Under the pieces are notes generated by a model that ran no database searches, was not told the DNA's origin, and saw nothing but the letters and a program-made list of their open reading frames with translations. 64,000 nt of DNA from Alviniconcha marisindica (Eukaryota; Mollusca; Gastropoda; Provannidae), in assembly GCA_018857735.1 (NCBI GenBank), contig JABMCL010003179.1, positions 1 to 64,000 on the forward strand, in the 5' to 3' direction. Of the stretch, positions 9,831 through 22,817 are shown in pieces. Position numbers and translations under genes: made by a program. Every line of letters begins with the position of its first letter. The first letter of the stretch is position 1.

Positions 9831-12800
9831 CTGAAACAGACACAGCAAAATGAACATCATCTTTGTACACAGTGACATGAACACCATCTTTGTACCAGAA
9901 ACAGATACACACATCAACACCATCTCTGTACCCGAAACAGCCAGAGAAACATGAACACCATCTTTGTACAAGAAAAAGCCTGTGAAACATGAACCCCATC
10001 TCTGTACCTTGAAGCCGCCACAGAATATGAACACCATCTTTGTACTGAAACAGCCACAAAAAACAGGAACACCATCTTTGTACATCAAGTTGCCCTGGAA
10101 ACATGAACTGTTTGTACAGAAACTAGCTGCAAAAATATAAACTGTCTTTGTACCTGAAACAAACAGGGACACATGAAATGGCTACAGATAAATGAACACT
10201 ATCTTTGTACCTAAATAGCTATGAAAACATGAACACCATCTTTATACCTGAAACAGGCTGACAAATAAATACCATATTTGTACCTGCAACAGCTACAGAA
10301 CCACAATCACCATCACGTGCAACAGTCATACCATCATATTTATACCTGCAACAAATGAACACCATCTTTGCACCAGCCATAGCACCATATTCATTCATAC
10401 CTACAACAGTCATAAAACCATGAACACGATATAATTTTGTATCTCCAACAGTCATAGAAACATGAACACATTTGTACTAGAAATGGCCACAGGAACACGA
10501 ATACTATAATTAAGTGTTCTGAAAACAGTCATCGAAACCTAAACACCATCTTTATACCTCAACCAGTCACACTTCCAAGTACTGTTGACTGATTTATTGA
10601 GGACTTCAAATGCCTTGGAAAGTGGCTTTTAAAACTTTAAAGACTTTCAAGCACTCCCAATGACTGTACAGACCCTGAATAAAAATGCACCAAAGGGGCT
10701 TCAATATTATATACCACACAATGAACGTGAAGAACGTTCATTCTGTGAGAACTTGCAGCAAGTGATGTGAATAGGCCAAGTGGTCTCCAGCATGCCTGTC
10801 AGCGCAAACAATTTTATGCAACTCTTGAAGTCAGTGGTGAAACACATCAAAGGGTTTCAGTGTATCCACCTAAGGCTGCTGTGACTGCAAGCCTGACTTG
10901 AAAGCTTAATGATGCTGATCACTAACCTTCAATCTCTTGCCATGATATAGCCACCTCTCCTACTGACATCCTGAAGTGCTGTGCCAAGTACAACAAATCC
11001 ACATCAAAAGCCCTGCAAAGCAGAACACACATTTAAGAAGACATACCTTTTTTGTCGCTGAAAATGTACCATTCTGTGTGTTGTGTTTTTCACTCTGTGC
11101 ACACTTACTTATCTGTATTTGTACTGTACAGTTCTTTTAAATGCTAAATATGCCTGATGTGATGATATGGCTGCTTGTTGGGTATAAATGGGTCTACCTG
11201 GTTCCTATTATAATTCATCTATCTGTTATTACCATTCTTAGCATCTGTTTTTACTCAATCAAATTACTCTTAATGTTTATATTTTGATGCTTTCCCTGCT
11301 GGTTGTTAATCTTACACAAATGTATTATATTTATTCATTGTTCGGCCAGTTGTACTCTTATGCGGGTGCCAAAAGGGTTGGGGGCGGCATATGCTGATGA
11401 CTGTGCATGGAAGTGAGTTGTATTTGAGTTTTATTTAACTGTGTTCATAGTTTTTGATTTGCAAATGGTGTGACCTAGATACCCAGACACAGTGGTGGTT
11501 TCATTTTCTCTGACATGACCTCTGGGTCGTGCATTTGCACATAGTCTTACCCTAAAGTTTGAGTTCCAGTATTCCCTCATTCTTTGCAGTGACTCAATTA
11601 TAATCCTTTACTGAAGAACATTCACTCAATCACCGTATCCATGGTATTCAGGTATCCAAACACTAGCTTTTAATTCTGTCTTCAAATGCCATCTGCTTTC
11701 CTCTCCGGCTTTGTCCAGAGTAGCTTCCCCATACCACACATGCTGCTGTTGGAGGTGGGGGTTGGGGGTGGGGTAGCTGGGTGTAACAGGCTAGTGATGT
11801 CTATGTGTGAGCTGCACTAGGTCCACTCCCATGACAGGTAGGGTGCTTTTGGTGCGTAGGATCTTGGAGGGGTCAGGGTCACGATGGGAGCAAAAGAGGG
11901 TGATAGGGGGCAGTGGAGTAAGCCAGCCAGGTTAGGTTAATTACTTAATTTGCTGTAGATAATTTTTATAACTGCTTTTATTAGGACAGTAAGAGGCAAT
12001 TTTTATGTGATAACTGACAGGCACATTTACCACTTGGATTTCTCATGTATTTATTTATGAATGACATTTTACTTAATACTATTATTTACCTGGATGTTTG
12101 TTTGCTGTTGTTGTAATTTAATGATGTTATATGATTGGAGTGAATGTGTCATGAGTGTACTTGGCATCACAAGACATTCCTAGTGCAATTGTATTGACAC
12201 TTGGCAATAAAGTTGTATTTACATTTTTGTGCAGTCCTAATGCTGTTACCGTCATTACCTACTAGAACTCAAAAGATTCCCAGAGTATATACTTATAATA
12301 CATATAATTATAATCATTTAATCAACCAACTTACAAAACAGATTACGAGTACACAGCAGTGACGACACTTTGGCAAGCAGAATTTTTTTCCACTAAATCA
12401 GTTTTGAAAAGTGTAGTTTTCAGTGGAGTGGCAATGTAACCAAGGCAGATTCAGACATTTGCACATTTTGTTTCCCATAGATCATACTAACACCAGTCGG
12501 GGTAAACAGTTTTTGTCTTCCTTTTTGCTGTTGCTGCCACTATTCACCCATCTTACACTTTGCCTAGCCAACACTTCTCACCCAGTCCTTATCAGCAGGT
12601 CAGCTGTGATGCAATGTTCAAGTAAACTGACCACATGTTCTCCCCTTCTTTTTTGAAGATTGTTTATGAACTTTGTGAGACATACAGAATTTGTTTCCAT
12701 GAAGGTCCACGAACACCTGCACACTCACATGCATACATCTTCAGACAGTACACGCCCTTGTGCAAGCACATGCACTCACACACATTTTCAGTACATATGC

Positions 12801-15800
12801 ATGCATGCATATATACACACACACACATTTTGTCTTACACATAGTCACACTTCAGATTTACACACAACCACACACAAACACTGTGACAGACAGGCACAGA
12901 TAGAGCATGACAGTTACCATCTGTTGACATGGAGGTTTGTGAAAAGCAGTTCAGCAGCTGGCCGAGTGAGAAGTTTGAAGCCACACTGAGTATCTTTCAC
13001 TCCTCGCACACACAGGAACCACACCAGGAAGTGGAATCCCTTCATCAGGAATGTACGGAACAAAGATCTCTGAAAGGAATATGGGCAGGAAATTTTCAAT
13101 CATCCATGATGTCACTGCTTACATTTATTAAGTTACAATTATGAAAATTTAGCACAAACAGCTGGGGCTAAGAAAAGGATAATAACATGACATGAGGTGT
13201 TACTGGCATGATACAACAACAGCAAAGAATAACATTTACACAGTAACATCAGCAATGGAAGAAGAATAGCTAATACACCTGTGGCTTATTTCTGTCCAAA
13301 TAACAAAGACTGCAGTCCTGGTTTTCTTTGTAAGGAACTTCTCTTTTTCCAGGCCATCTCCAAAACAGTGTATGCACCTCAACTGTCATTTAACTGAACT
13401 CTGGTTTCCCACTCCAAGTGAGCAGCACCCTCCTAATGTCTGCTGACAATGACCCAGCTGGACCCCAGCAAGACTGTAAGTATAAGACCCATGTGTTTAG
13501 TTCATTTACCTAGGAACCAGTCCTTACCTAGGAACCAGTCTTTACCTAGGAACCAGTCTGGTCTAGTGGTGACATAGAGTACTTGGCTTCCAAACAAACC
13601 AGTTCAGTTCTACTTTGCTTTACATGTAGGTTATGGACAAAGTCGTGTGTCTGCACACCATGAAAACAATCAGTGAAACACTGAAGTGGCTTGCAACACT
13701 GCCTACCTTCACCACTGCCTATCTGAACTGTTCTGAGGTTAACAACAGTGTAACATCAGTGTCATCTCCCTCTTCCACCACCTTCTGACATCTTGGTCCC
13801 CACCAGTGCTTCTCTGGAGACAAGTCTGCATTAAACAAATCAGATAACAAAGTACCTGTGCTATAGAGTCCTCTTCTAGATGCGCCCGCGAGCCACACAC
13901 AACCACCATGTTGTCCTGCACACACAAGTGGAAGGTAAACTCTTGTAAGAGAATATTGTCATCAAAATGCCACCCGTATGCCATTTCTTTGTATTCTGGT
14001 TCTTCTGATGCAAATCCTATTTCCTTTGGGATGAAACAGTCTTAAAGAGGACCCTAAACAAAGATGCAAGCTTGCCTGAAATGTACAAAATGTGCAAATA
14101 AATGAAATACTCCCATCTGCAGGATTCATATTATCAATATTTATGCCAGAGAATATTACTGTTGAATTTAAAACTCTTCATAATGTCTTAACAAGTAGTC
14201 AGAAATGTGGGACACACCCACCTCATCAAGCTGCCATGCCATTCTAGAGGCTTGATGCTGGCACACATAACCTGACTGTGTCCGTGGTTTGCTGAGCTAG
14301 GTGAACATTTACCTCTGTCTTGATCTTTGAAAGTTCCGCTTCCAGTTTGTCTAAATCACTGAATTTGCTGGCCCCATCAGCATCAGCAAACAACAGCTGG
14401 CGTCCACGTCCACTGAATATACCCTGTAACATGCAAATGTATACAGACAGAACTGCACACAATAGTTAATAATTAGATTAACACACACACACACATCAGC
14501 ACAAACATCAGCAAGTACACACACACACACACACACACACGTCAAAATAACAAAACAGTTGCAGTCAGATAAAATCAGATGACCAAGGCCCAAATGCTGA
14601 AAATAACTAGTTGTAGAGGAATGAGTGAACAACTGCTGGCGAGGTTGACAAAATGGAACAGATCAAGGAAAATGTGCTCACCAATATGATGAAAAACAGG
14701 GAAACAATAACACATAAGCACCTTTGACAATTCATCTTCTTCAGGTGAAAGAAGAAGGAAAATGTACATTCCCAACTGGTTGTAGATCCAAGGAAGCAAA
14801 AGGGTGTTCTGCTTGGGTAAGCACACCTGAACTGTGGTCATTTATTTAACTGCTTGGGTAAGCACACCTGAACTGTGGTCATTTATTTAACTGCTTGGGT
14901 AAGCACACCTGAACTGGGGTAATTTATTTAAGTCTTCACTTCAAGAGCACAATATAATTGCAGACAAAACTGAAGTGAGCCATCTAGAACTCAATGCCAC
15001 TTCACATTAGAAATTGTGTGTGTGTGTATGTGCTAAGAGAAACTGTATTTATATCCTCTGCGTACAGTTATCCCTTCCCCCTTTATTTTGTATAGGCACT
15101 TAGAGCCTTTATGGATTTTTGCTGAAAAAAATAAGCAACCTTTATAAGTATATTATTATTACTGTGATGTCAGTTTGACAGGCAATATTTTGTATACATG
15201 TTCATTGGCCTTATAATCTATATAGCCAAACTGCAAAAACTTCAGTTGGCATTTGCAGTCCATGTTTTAAATATCATTTGTAGTAAAATCTTGTCCTTTT
15301 TCTTTTCTTCCACTTTTCAAGACATTCTTGCAGCATTTGTAGTGGAATCTTTTCCTTTTTCTTTTCTTCCATGTTTCAAGACATTCTTGCACTTTTGGTT
15401 TAACATGATCTTATTAGTTGATTCTGTATTTCACATAAGATAGTCTTCTTGACAATTCTTATGCAACCAAAAGGAGTCAGCCTAGTCTGTTTTCATCCTT
15501 GTTACTGCTTAATGTGTTTTCAGTGACTTTTTGTGCTCCCAAAGCCTTGTCATTGTCATGCTACCTCTCATTTGCAGAGGGTAGATGTACATTAAAGGTC
15601 ATGAAAAATACCTTCAAGTGCCACACATTGTAGATCAGTAGTAGATGTCATTTCATTCAGATCTTAAAACCTGTTGAATGTGTCACCACAAGAGGGATAA
15701 AACTGACCAATCTGACAGCTATAAATAGTATCAGAAAATAAAGCTTGCCATTATGACAGCTATCAACAGCATAAGGATTACGCCAGTTAATTTGACAGCT

Positions 15801-18800
15801 AAGAGCAGGGAAAACCCATCAACAGCTCAGCAGCTGAATATAATACCCCAACATGATACAGCTAGAAGCAGACGGAGATAACTCACCAATTTAATGGCTA
15901 ATATCAAAAAGGGAGAAAACTGACCCAAAAGTGACAGAATAATTCAGCAGTGTCCAGTAAAACGAAGCAGAAGCAGAAGACAGACAATGCTCACCAGTCT
16001 AACAGCTCCCCCTTTGCCTCTGTTTTCCTTCAGCGTCAACACACGCACCTTGTCTACTCCATACCTTTCTGAGTACTTCAGCGCTGCCTGCAAAATCAAG
16101 CCCACCATGCCTATCAACACATCAGCCACACTCATAAGTATATGAACAAAAAAGAAAAAGAAAAAAGAACAGAAACAAAATAAATGAGTCAGTCAGTCAC
16201 TTACCACACACAAACATACATGCCACACAAACACACACACACATATATGTAGGTAACTGATCATAATAATCACATGATTAATTTACATTAAGTAAAACAA
16301 ACCCTTCAGCAAGCTGTAAAAATAACAACTGGGAAATGGGCAAAAAAAGTTAAAACGAGAAAATGTCAGAAAGCTGAAGAGGTAAGCAGGTAAAGCAATC
16401 CTACCTCAGTTGTTTTGTCACTGCTGCCATCATCAACCACTATCACTTCAAAGCTGAAGGATCGGTTATTCTTCTGAAAATGAAATCAATCATCACCTTA
16501 GTTAAGCAATATGTGCATGTGTGCGTGTGAGTGTGTGTGTTTGTGCACATGTACATGGGTTTATGTATAAATTTCAAATGTGAACTCTTTTCACATGACC
16601 AGGTTCATATATAATACATATGAATTAGTAATTATGCCTATGTATAGTGTTTGAGGACATGGAACAGACAAGGCCAAATATGGATAATGCCAAAAATGTA
16701 TGTATATAAGCATGGAATCAATTCAACTTAAGAGTTGTAATTTATCAAATTCAGTGTATTTATAAAGCATCATTACAATCTTACCTGTCTCTCTTCTAAA
16801 TATTGCATCGCTTCATCCATCATAGGTGGCACTGCCAACAGACAAATTTTGATTGAACAGCAAAACTCTCAAAGGACTGACATTGCTGTTATATAATTTA
16901 AATAACAACAAACAAATATGTACAAAAAAATTGCAATTGTCCAAAGAGTTTTTCTTTTTTGGGGCCTTTGTAACATCTCATTCCATGGCTTAAAATCAGC
17001 CAGCCACCTCTTCAGCTTCTGATCCAAAGTCACTAACCAGTGACAGTGTATCAGTCATTTTTATGATTATTTTGTTGTTTTTTGCTCTGATCAGATAATT
17101 GCTTCCATTTACACTTATTATGACCTGGGCCAATCCCACGCTCAGCTTGGCTCAGGCTGGGCCTGTGCTGCTGCATAAATCTACATCTGTGACCTGGAGC
17201 AGACTGGCATCAGAAGTTTGATGCTATTATCACTCAAAACTTGTCATCTGCCTGCTGTGATGCTAAGAAATCTTCTGCTGCACAAGTTTTTTAACCTTCA
17301 GTTAGTTCAAAATGATGTCAGATGGTACATAATGGAACGCAAGCAATGAAAAGCCACACTCTGGAACCATGGGGAGTATGACATCCATACCAAGATAACC
17401 AATTGTAAATGCAGTATCAAACCTGAGCTCAGCCCAGAAATGTTTGTTACGGTACATTGTCCCACTTTGTTTGTCCTTGTCAAACATTGTCCCATTTTGT
17501 TTGTTCTTGTCAAAGTATTCAAATGCTTTTACACCAGTGTAAAAAGCATCTGCAGGCAGGGATAGCTCAGTGGTCAGAGTGGCAGACTTGTGATCAAAAG
17601 GTCATGGGTTCAAGTCGTGGCAGGAAAATTTTCTTCCATGCTGGCTTTTATTCGGTATCCTTTCCACCCCTATGTTAACTGTTATCACATAAAAAATCCT
17701 AGTCATTTTGCCGAAAGTGCAAGTGGCTGCTTACAGTTATACATCCTATGTATGAGGCTTTACATGAAATGATGTGATATGGTGTACGGTTGTGGGGTGT
17801 ACACAGAACGCACCAAAATGGCAGCAGTTTTGAGTGGCACCAGCCATGTAAGAACTACTGAAACAGCACTGCAAGTTCTACACCACTTCGATGGGTATTC
17901 AAAGCATGCTGTAATAATAATAATAATAAATAATTCTTATATTGTATAAGAATTGTATTATATATCTATTATATGTGTTTATACATTTTTCTGCAGCTTT
18001 TTGTATGGCGCATTGTGCCCTAGATCTTGCTAGGGATCATGCGCCATAGAAATGTTCATTATTATTATTATTATGAAGTGCTATTATCTAACCAGAGTTA
18101 AACTCACTGTGCTAAGTTAGGAACTACAGCCATTCATTTAGAGTCGCATGCAACATGAGCGTTGTGAGTCTGCTCAAGAGCTGAGAATAGTGCGAAATAA
18201 AAATGACCATCATCATAAAACAAGTTTTGTATTTACATTAAGCACAGCCTCTGTGTTTTGCCACAAAATGCCTATGATTTGGAATGTACGGTGGGAAATG
18301 ACAGACGGTGGAGTGGGATAGTGTTGAAGACAATGGACTCAGCCTTGAGAGGCTGCATGTTAAAATAATAATAAATAATAATAATACATAAATTTTCTGT
18401 AGCGCTATTCCCCGCTGAGCGAGCTCAAAATCTCAGTTCAAACAGTGTCAGTGAGTAAAACTAAAAATCACCCCACTATCCTAGGTGTCAAAGTTGTAGA
18501 ATCACTGTCTAGTCTTTTAGATGTTATATATATATATATATAAAATATAAAAAAGAAAGAAGAAGAGTTCCTTGGTGATCAATCAATACACACATTAATA
18601 ATAATAATAATAATAGATAACTTTTGTGGCTATTCTCTGGTGTACCCAAACTCACTGCACTTTACAATATTCTTCAACATTTTCTAAGTTTCACAAACAT
18701 AATACGTATAATTATGACAACTAACAATGTATAATATACAAGTACATGTGCAATATGAGAAGCAGCAATATATAAAGAAAATTAATCATTATATTACTAC

Positions 18801-19611
18801 CTAGCCTAAATTCCATCTCTCCAAGTCCCCACCCCCACCCCCAACTGACACACACACACACACACGAATATGAAACAGGTAGCGGTTGGTATACGTACAA
18901 ATCAATCAGAAGGCTTGGCAGAAGAAATGCGTTTTTAGGTTAACTTTGAAAATTGGCAGCGAGTTCCAGACAGTCGGAGCAGTGTAACCAAAAGAACGTT
19001 CACCGAAGGTTTTCAGATTTGTTTTTGGAATTTTGAGCAGTCTTTCTGTTGAAGAACGAAGGGAGTGCAATGGTTGATATGTGCAGAGAGAAGAAGACAG
19101 GTATGGCAGAAGAGTGCCGTCAAAGTGCACATTTTAATTTAACCCTGTAGAAACTTCACCAAACTTTAAGACTTAATTAATATGTTGTTCAGTGCATTTG
19201 GTCCTATGTAAAACAATCATACATGGGACCAAAAACCAACAAAAAATCCTACAAGTACAAGAGAGATTTAAAAAAAAAAAAAGGTAATTAAAAAACAAAA
19301 CAAAAAACAAAACAAAAATGCACAAAAACAACAACACCCAAAACAAAACAAAAAACATTTACAAATGGTAAAAACTCACATCTTTCTTCCTCATTATATG
19401 CTGGAACAATGACTGACAGGTCGATGCTAGGTGGATCTGAGATGCTGGGAAATGGAAGCCTGCTGTTTTTCTTCTTTGGGTCAGTGAAAAACTTCTCACT
19501 TTCATGTCGGTGAAGGTTTGGATAGGGACTTGTTGTTGCCTTGACCACCATGATAAGCTTCAAAAAGTACACATCATCAAACTATTAGTAATAATTAATT
19601 GTACATGCACA

Positions 19612-19671
<60 letters not shown>

Positions 19672-21175
19672 CACACATACTCACAATGATATAAGGAATG
19701 ATTGTACTGCATTCAGAGATCTCTGTCATAAACATGTGAAACTGTAACGGATGATTCAGTCACTGAGTCAGTATACTGATGTGTATACTTTTTTTTAAAT
19801 TTATTTTTTCATAGATGAAGTATAAATGAGTGTGTGAACATGTTATTGTATTGGATATATGTTATACAATTATACAACGATGAGCTTTGCAAAAAGAAGA
19901 AGTAATAATTAGTTGTTTTTTTATTACTATTAACTATACTACAAGTTACTAGTAACATTACATATTTTATGCACCACATTTACTTTTTCAAATATTTTGT
20001 TTTTAAATTATGGAACAATCAAAAGACAGATCAAAATCAGTTACATAAGTTTCTTTATTACTGATGTTTAAGACAAACTAACTTATATTTATCTAACTCA
20101 GCAAATGACATTAAGTAACTTATGGTCATTGTCGGGTGTACTTTCAGTGTGTGCACAGTTTCACTCTGACAACCATCATGGTTAGCTGGGCTACAAAAAC
20201 AACAATAATATATATATATGCTTCTTTCTGGTGCAGTTTATCACATTTATGCTTTTGATCATTATCCCTTATAATAAGACTAAAACTAAATGTCTTGTCC
20301 ATGACTGAGGACCTAACCAAAAATCATAGTTGACTGGGCATTGAAAACCAATTATCTATCATTAATTTATTACAAAGTTGGTGTGTTGTGTGTGAAATAA
20401 GGTGAATATGATTTGATTTGTAATAATTATTTGTGTGTATAATAAATATGAAGTTGATTTTTTTTAATATATATATATTTAAATCATTAAAAAGTGAAAT
20501 ATTTCACTATGACAAGACCATTTCTGGCTGAATAAATACATCTACTTCAAAGTGCTGCAATGCTGCCAAAGGAATAAAATAAATCTTGACGATAGATTAT
20601 TTTGCACATCTGCTTCAAACAGGAAAACTACACAGTCGAGCAATTTAAAGCTAAATCCACTTTTGTCCGGACACGGATGGAATATTGGCTACATGGTCGT
20701 CAAATGACGACGTGGGTGTGCACATCAGTGAACAAGCCTAAGCAAGGGAGTAAACGTAGTAGGTCAGCTGTTACGATGTCCATCACAGGCTTTCTCTTTA
20801 AAACTGAAAGTTGAACCGGTCCTCAAACACGTGCAGGAATCCGATAGTTTACTTTTAAAATAGTAGGATTTGGCCTAAAGAATAGTGACCAAAAGCCCAA
20901 AGCGTCAATGTGTTGAGCTGTACAGGACCATGGCCATACAATGCGCCGCGTACACTTGCTCAGGCGAGCTTAGCGAGTGCTTGAAGCAGCAATGGGCCTA
21001 CCGCAAAGCTGGAGAATGACATGCACATTTTAAAGTAAAATCAACAAAGAAAAGTAGAGTTTTACATATGCACGTCTTGTTTTAAAAGGATACTCACCAG
21101 AATCAATCCAAGGAGGGCACAAAATAACAGCAACAGGAGAATATTAAGCAAACTGACACCCAATATTGTTTCCAT
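9721..21175 (-). CDS. ALG5: ALG5, dolichyl-phosphate beta-glucosyltransferase (10 exons, complete)
   Basis: Transfers glucose from UDP-glucose to dolichyl phosphate on the cytosolic face of the ER; Dol-P-Glc then feeds ALG6, ALG8 and ALG10 in N-glycan precursor assembly. Ten exons sum to 984 bp, 327 aa plus stop (human about 324), with every junction GT/AG and in phase. Residues 1-31 form a Leu-rich membrane anchor. The GT2 fold shows [13 protein letters not shown] (74-86), [13 protein letters not shown] (110-122), [20 protein letters not shown] with the DxD metal site (about 169-171), [14 protein letters not shown], a hydrophobic [17 protein letters not shown], and [17 protein letters not shown] near the C terminus. 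Start is the first Met, directly before the anchor. Exon 10 is preceded in its intron by a minisatellite built from its own acceptor. Confidence 0.97.
9816..10560 (-). repeat. Minisatellite made of the ALG5 exon 10 acceptor
   Basis: About 15 units of 36-55 bp. On the - strand each has a form of ctgtttcag followed by gtacaaagatggtgttcatg; the first bases are those of exon 10. It fills most of the exon-proximal 730 bp of intron 9. Confidence 0.92.
10927..11012 (-). CDS. ALG5: ALG5 exon 9
   Basis: 86 bp. [20 protein letters not shown] then SWQEIEG, as in ALG5 homologues. Confidence 0.95.
11020..12917 (-). other. ALG5 intron 8
   Basis: No exon or element seen. G-rich stretch near 11750-11900; CA-rich 12720-12890. 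Confidence 0.6.
12918..13069 (-). CDS. ALG5: ALG5 exon 8
   Basis: 152 bp, ends phase 2. Hydrophobic [13 protein letters not shown] then [11 protein letters not shown], the acceptor-side motif, ending within the Trp codon. Confidence 0.96.
13856..13915 (-). CDS. ALG5: ALG5 exon 7
   Basis: 60 bp, phase 0. [20 protein letters not shown], matching the ALG5 GSRAHLE block. Confidence 0.96.
14313..14423 (-). CDS. ALG5: ALG5 exon 6
   Basis: 111 bp, phase 0. [20 protein letters not shown] contains the DxD metal-binding motif. Confidence 0.96.
14806..14940. repeat. 41-bp tandem repeat, three copies
   Basis: Three near-identical units of ctgcttgggtaagcacacct followed by gaactgtggtcatttattta, in ALG5 intron 5. 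Confidence 0.92.
15280..15392. repeat. ~60-bp tandem duplication
   Basis: Two copies of a segment with cctttttcttttcttcca and tttcaagacattcttgca, in ALG5 intron 5. Confidence 0.85.
15995..16087 (-). CDS. ALG5: ALG5 exon 5
   Basis: 93 bp, phase 0. [20 protein letters not shown] is the family NRGKGGA motif. Confidence 0.96.
16405..16473 (-). CDS. ALG5: ALG5 exon 4
   Basis: 69 bp, phase 0. [16 protein letters not shown] holds the first catalytic-site aspartates of the GT2 family. Confidence 0.96.
16785..16831 (-). CDS. ALG5: ALG5 exon 3
   Basis: 47 bp, phase 1 to 0. Encodes [16 protein letters not shown], matching the ALG5 helix after YNEE. Confidence 0.95.
17555..18212 (+). mobile_element. 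tRNA-derived SINE copy 1, interrupted
   Basis: tRNA-like head with A box gatagctcagtggtcagag and B box gggttcaagtc, then a body shared with 55130-55590 (atccyrgtcattytgcc; ggcaccagccatgtaa). The shared 3' part (gagtctgctcaagagctgagaata) is reached only at about 18165, because roughly 17914-18115 holds an extra segment ending in a TTA tail. Lies in ALG5 intron 2. Confidence 0.82.
17914..18075 (+). mobile_element. LINE-type 3' tail nested in the SINE
   Basis: Contains tatggcgcattgtgcccta and gcgccatagaaatgttcatt followed by (att)n, the form of a non-LTR element 3' end. Absent from the second SINE copy. Confidence 0.5.
18597..19133 (-). mobile_element. LINE 3' end on the minus strand
   Basis: Reverse frame with [21 protein letters not shown] then [13 protein letters not shown] and stop, the RT carboxy-end signature, followed by a 3' UTR ending in (TTA)n at about 18597-18615. 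A few codons between WNSLP and FK are missing relative to the 62-kb copy. Another TTA-type tail fragment sits at 18365-18430. Confidence 0.8.
19380..19557 (-). CDS. ALG5: ALG5 exon 2
   Basis: 178 bp, ends phase 1 before gtgagt. Residues 27-85: linker after the anchor, then [14 protein letters not shown], the nucleotide-sugar-binding start of the GT2 domain. A polymorphic-looking A-rich tract lies just outside it. Confidence 0.95.
19616..19669. repeat. (CA)n microsatellite
   Basis: Pure dinucleotide run in ALG5 intron 1. Confidence 0.97.
19700..21090 (-). other. ALG5 intron 1, remainder
   Basis: A/T-rich; no exon or element recognised. Confidence 0.6.
21098..21175 (-). CDS. ALG5: ALG5 exon 1
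   Basis: 78 bp, 26 codons. [18 protein letters not shown] begins the ER membrane anchor; donor gtgagt, phase 0. Confidence 0.93.
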
Positions 21176-21993
21176 GTCCTGCTTTCGTCTGCAAATTTTC
21201 GTCAGCCGGAAGTTGCAGTCGGTACTCGGAAACTAAAAACGTGGGAATATAAAATATTTTACGAATAGCGATTTTACATTAAAAACAAAGAAACAAACAA
21301 AAATCTAAAAGCACACCTACGGCAAACAAAACAGCGACAAATGAAACATGGTTAGTTGAATATAAAGTCTGAACACAACTTACAAATAAATCAGAATTAC
21401 AAACACATTCTCAGTTACACATGCATTATTATAGTAATGTCATAACCAATACTTTATATAAGAACTAGCTAAATATCACCCTTTATAACATTATTACAGT
21501 AACCAACACGAGAGAGAGAGAACTCAATCATCGAAAGCTTTAATACTCAAGATAGTAACATTAGGTTCATCTGGACTAATTATTAGTCCATTTGTATTAC
21601 AACACAAAAATAATCACGCTAAATGTATGTGCCTGCCTGCTCAAATTGCTCAACGAGTTTGATTTATGTATGTAAGGACAACAGTATAAAAACAAACATC
21701 GTAATCAGCTGCCCCTTCCCTCTTTACAAGGTGTTTATTTAGCTACCTCTGAAGTGCTATGTGAAACTCCTTAAAGTATGGGTACAGCTATTGATTTAGG
21801 CCTAACCAAAATATGTTACATCAAGATACATGCATTATACATGAACTGAGACCAACACATACACACAAAAATAGAGTTCAGTAATCACTTAAAGTCTAAA
21901 ACCCCATAATGTAATTGTATTTTTTGGTATTATACATGCTTTTTTTTAGGGGAGTTGGCTTGCATGGCGTGTGCTGTATATTGTGTCATTAAG
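21176..21993. promoter_or_regulatory. ALG5 upstream region, probable promoter side
   Basis: The 5' UTR and promoter of ALG5 must lie here. No TATA box or other motif stands out; the 60 bp before the ATG are moderately CpG-containing. The rest is A/T-rich. Confidence 0.35.
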
Positions 21994-22030
21994 ATGGCCA
22001 CTGCCCGTCGCTTGTTAAAGTATGCAGACG
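21994..22030 (+). CDS. Possible first coding exon of an unrecognised divergent gene
   Basis: ATG in a strong context (aagATGG) starts MATARRLLKYAD and meets a possible donor gttctc. Head to head with ALG5. No family recognised and linkage to 23309-23401 is unproven. Confidence 0.2.
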
Positions 22031-22103
22031 GTTCTCACAAAACTTGCTGGTCCAGCAGACCAGTGGAGGGCATGGTTTCACTGGTCCACCAGCAGTTTTA
22101 GTG

Positions 22104-22127
22104 CCCCCCCCCCCCCCCCCCCCCCCC
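22104..22127. repeat. Poly-C run
   Basis: 24 C; mirrored by a poly-G run at 22528-22547. Confidence 0.97.
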
Positions 22128-22736
22128 AACTAAACCACACACACACCAATCCAACAAAACAGCAAATACACACAACAAAAACAAAACCCACTGTGATCTG
22201 TGGATGTGTGCTGGGTGATGAACTAGATATGTTAAACAAGTCAAGGCCAATTCCAACAAAGTAAGATTTAATGATTTTATTTTTAATTCGCTAACCCTAT
22301 TTTTCATCATTTTGATGTGCAGATAATAACTGTGTCTCTGTCCATTTCTTGCCAGTAGAAGGCGGCCGGTTTTCCTGTAGATATGCCCATTGTTTTGCCA
22401 GCAAAGTGGTCACTTGAGTCTTTTGTGGTTGATTTTCTACAGACAGATCAATTCAGGTACACTGCTGATTAATGAACTCACACAATATTGCTTATAACAC
22501 AACACCCCCTCAAATTCAAAAGGAAGAGGGGGGGGGGGGGGGGGGGGCAAGAGAGAGAGACAGAGTTTTGTATGCATACATGCAGTTTATATTGTATGTT
22601 GTCCAGTTTTACACTCTAGAAAGTGATTCATTTCTTGAAATGTCAGCATGTGTAGTGATCTGAATTTGTATGTTTTTGTGTGTAGGGACCACAAAATTCT
22701 TGAACAAAGAGAAAACAAATTGTCTGCATGCTCATT

Positions 22737-22739
<3 letters not shown>

Positions 22740-22815
<76 letters not shown>
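22740..22815. repeat. (AT)n microsatellite
   Basis: About 38 AT units, self-complementary. Confidence 0.97.

Positions 22816-22817
<2 letters not shown>

Noticed and set aside
9721..10172. Reverse frames with KDGVH / TKMVF repeats extending ALG5 exon 10
   Set aside because: The extension is the acceptor minisatellite; the true exon starts at 9830 by phase and homology.
17561..17635. Functional tRNA gene
   Set aside because: A and B boxes are present but the sequence does not close a cloverleaf and continues as a SINE body; same for 55130.
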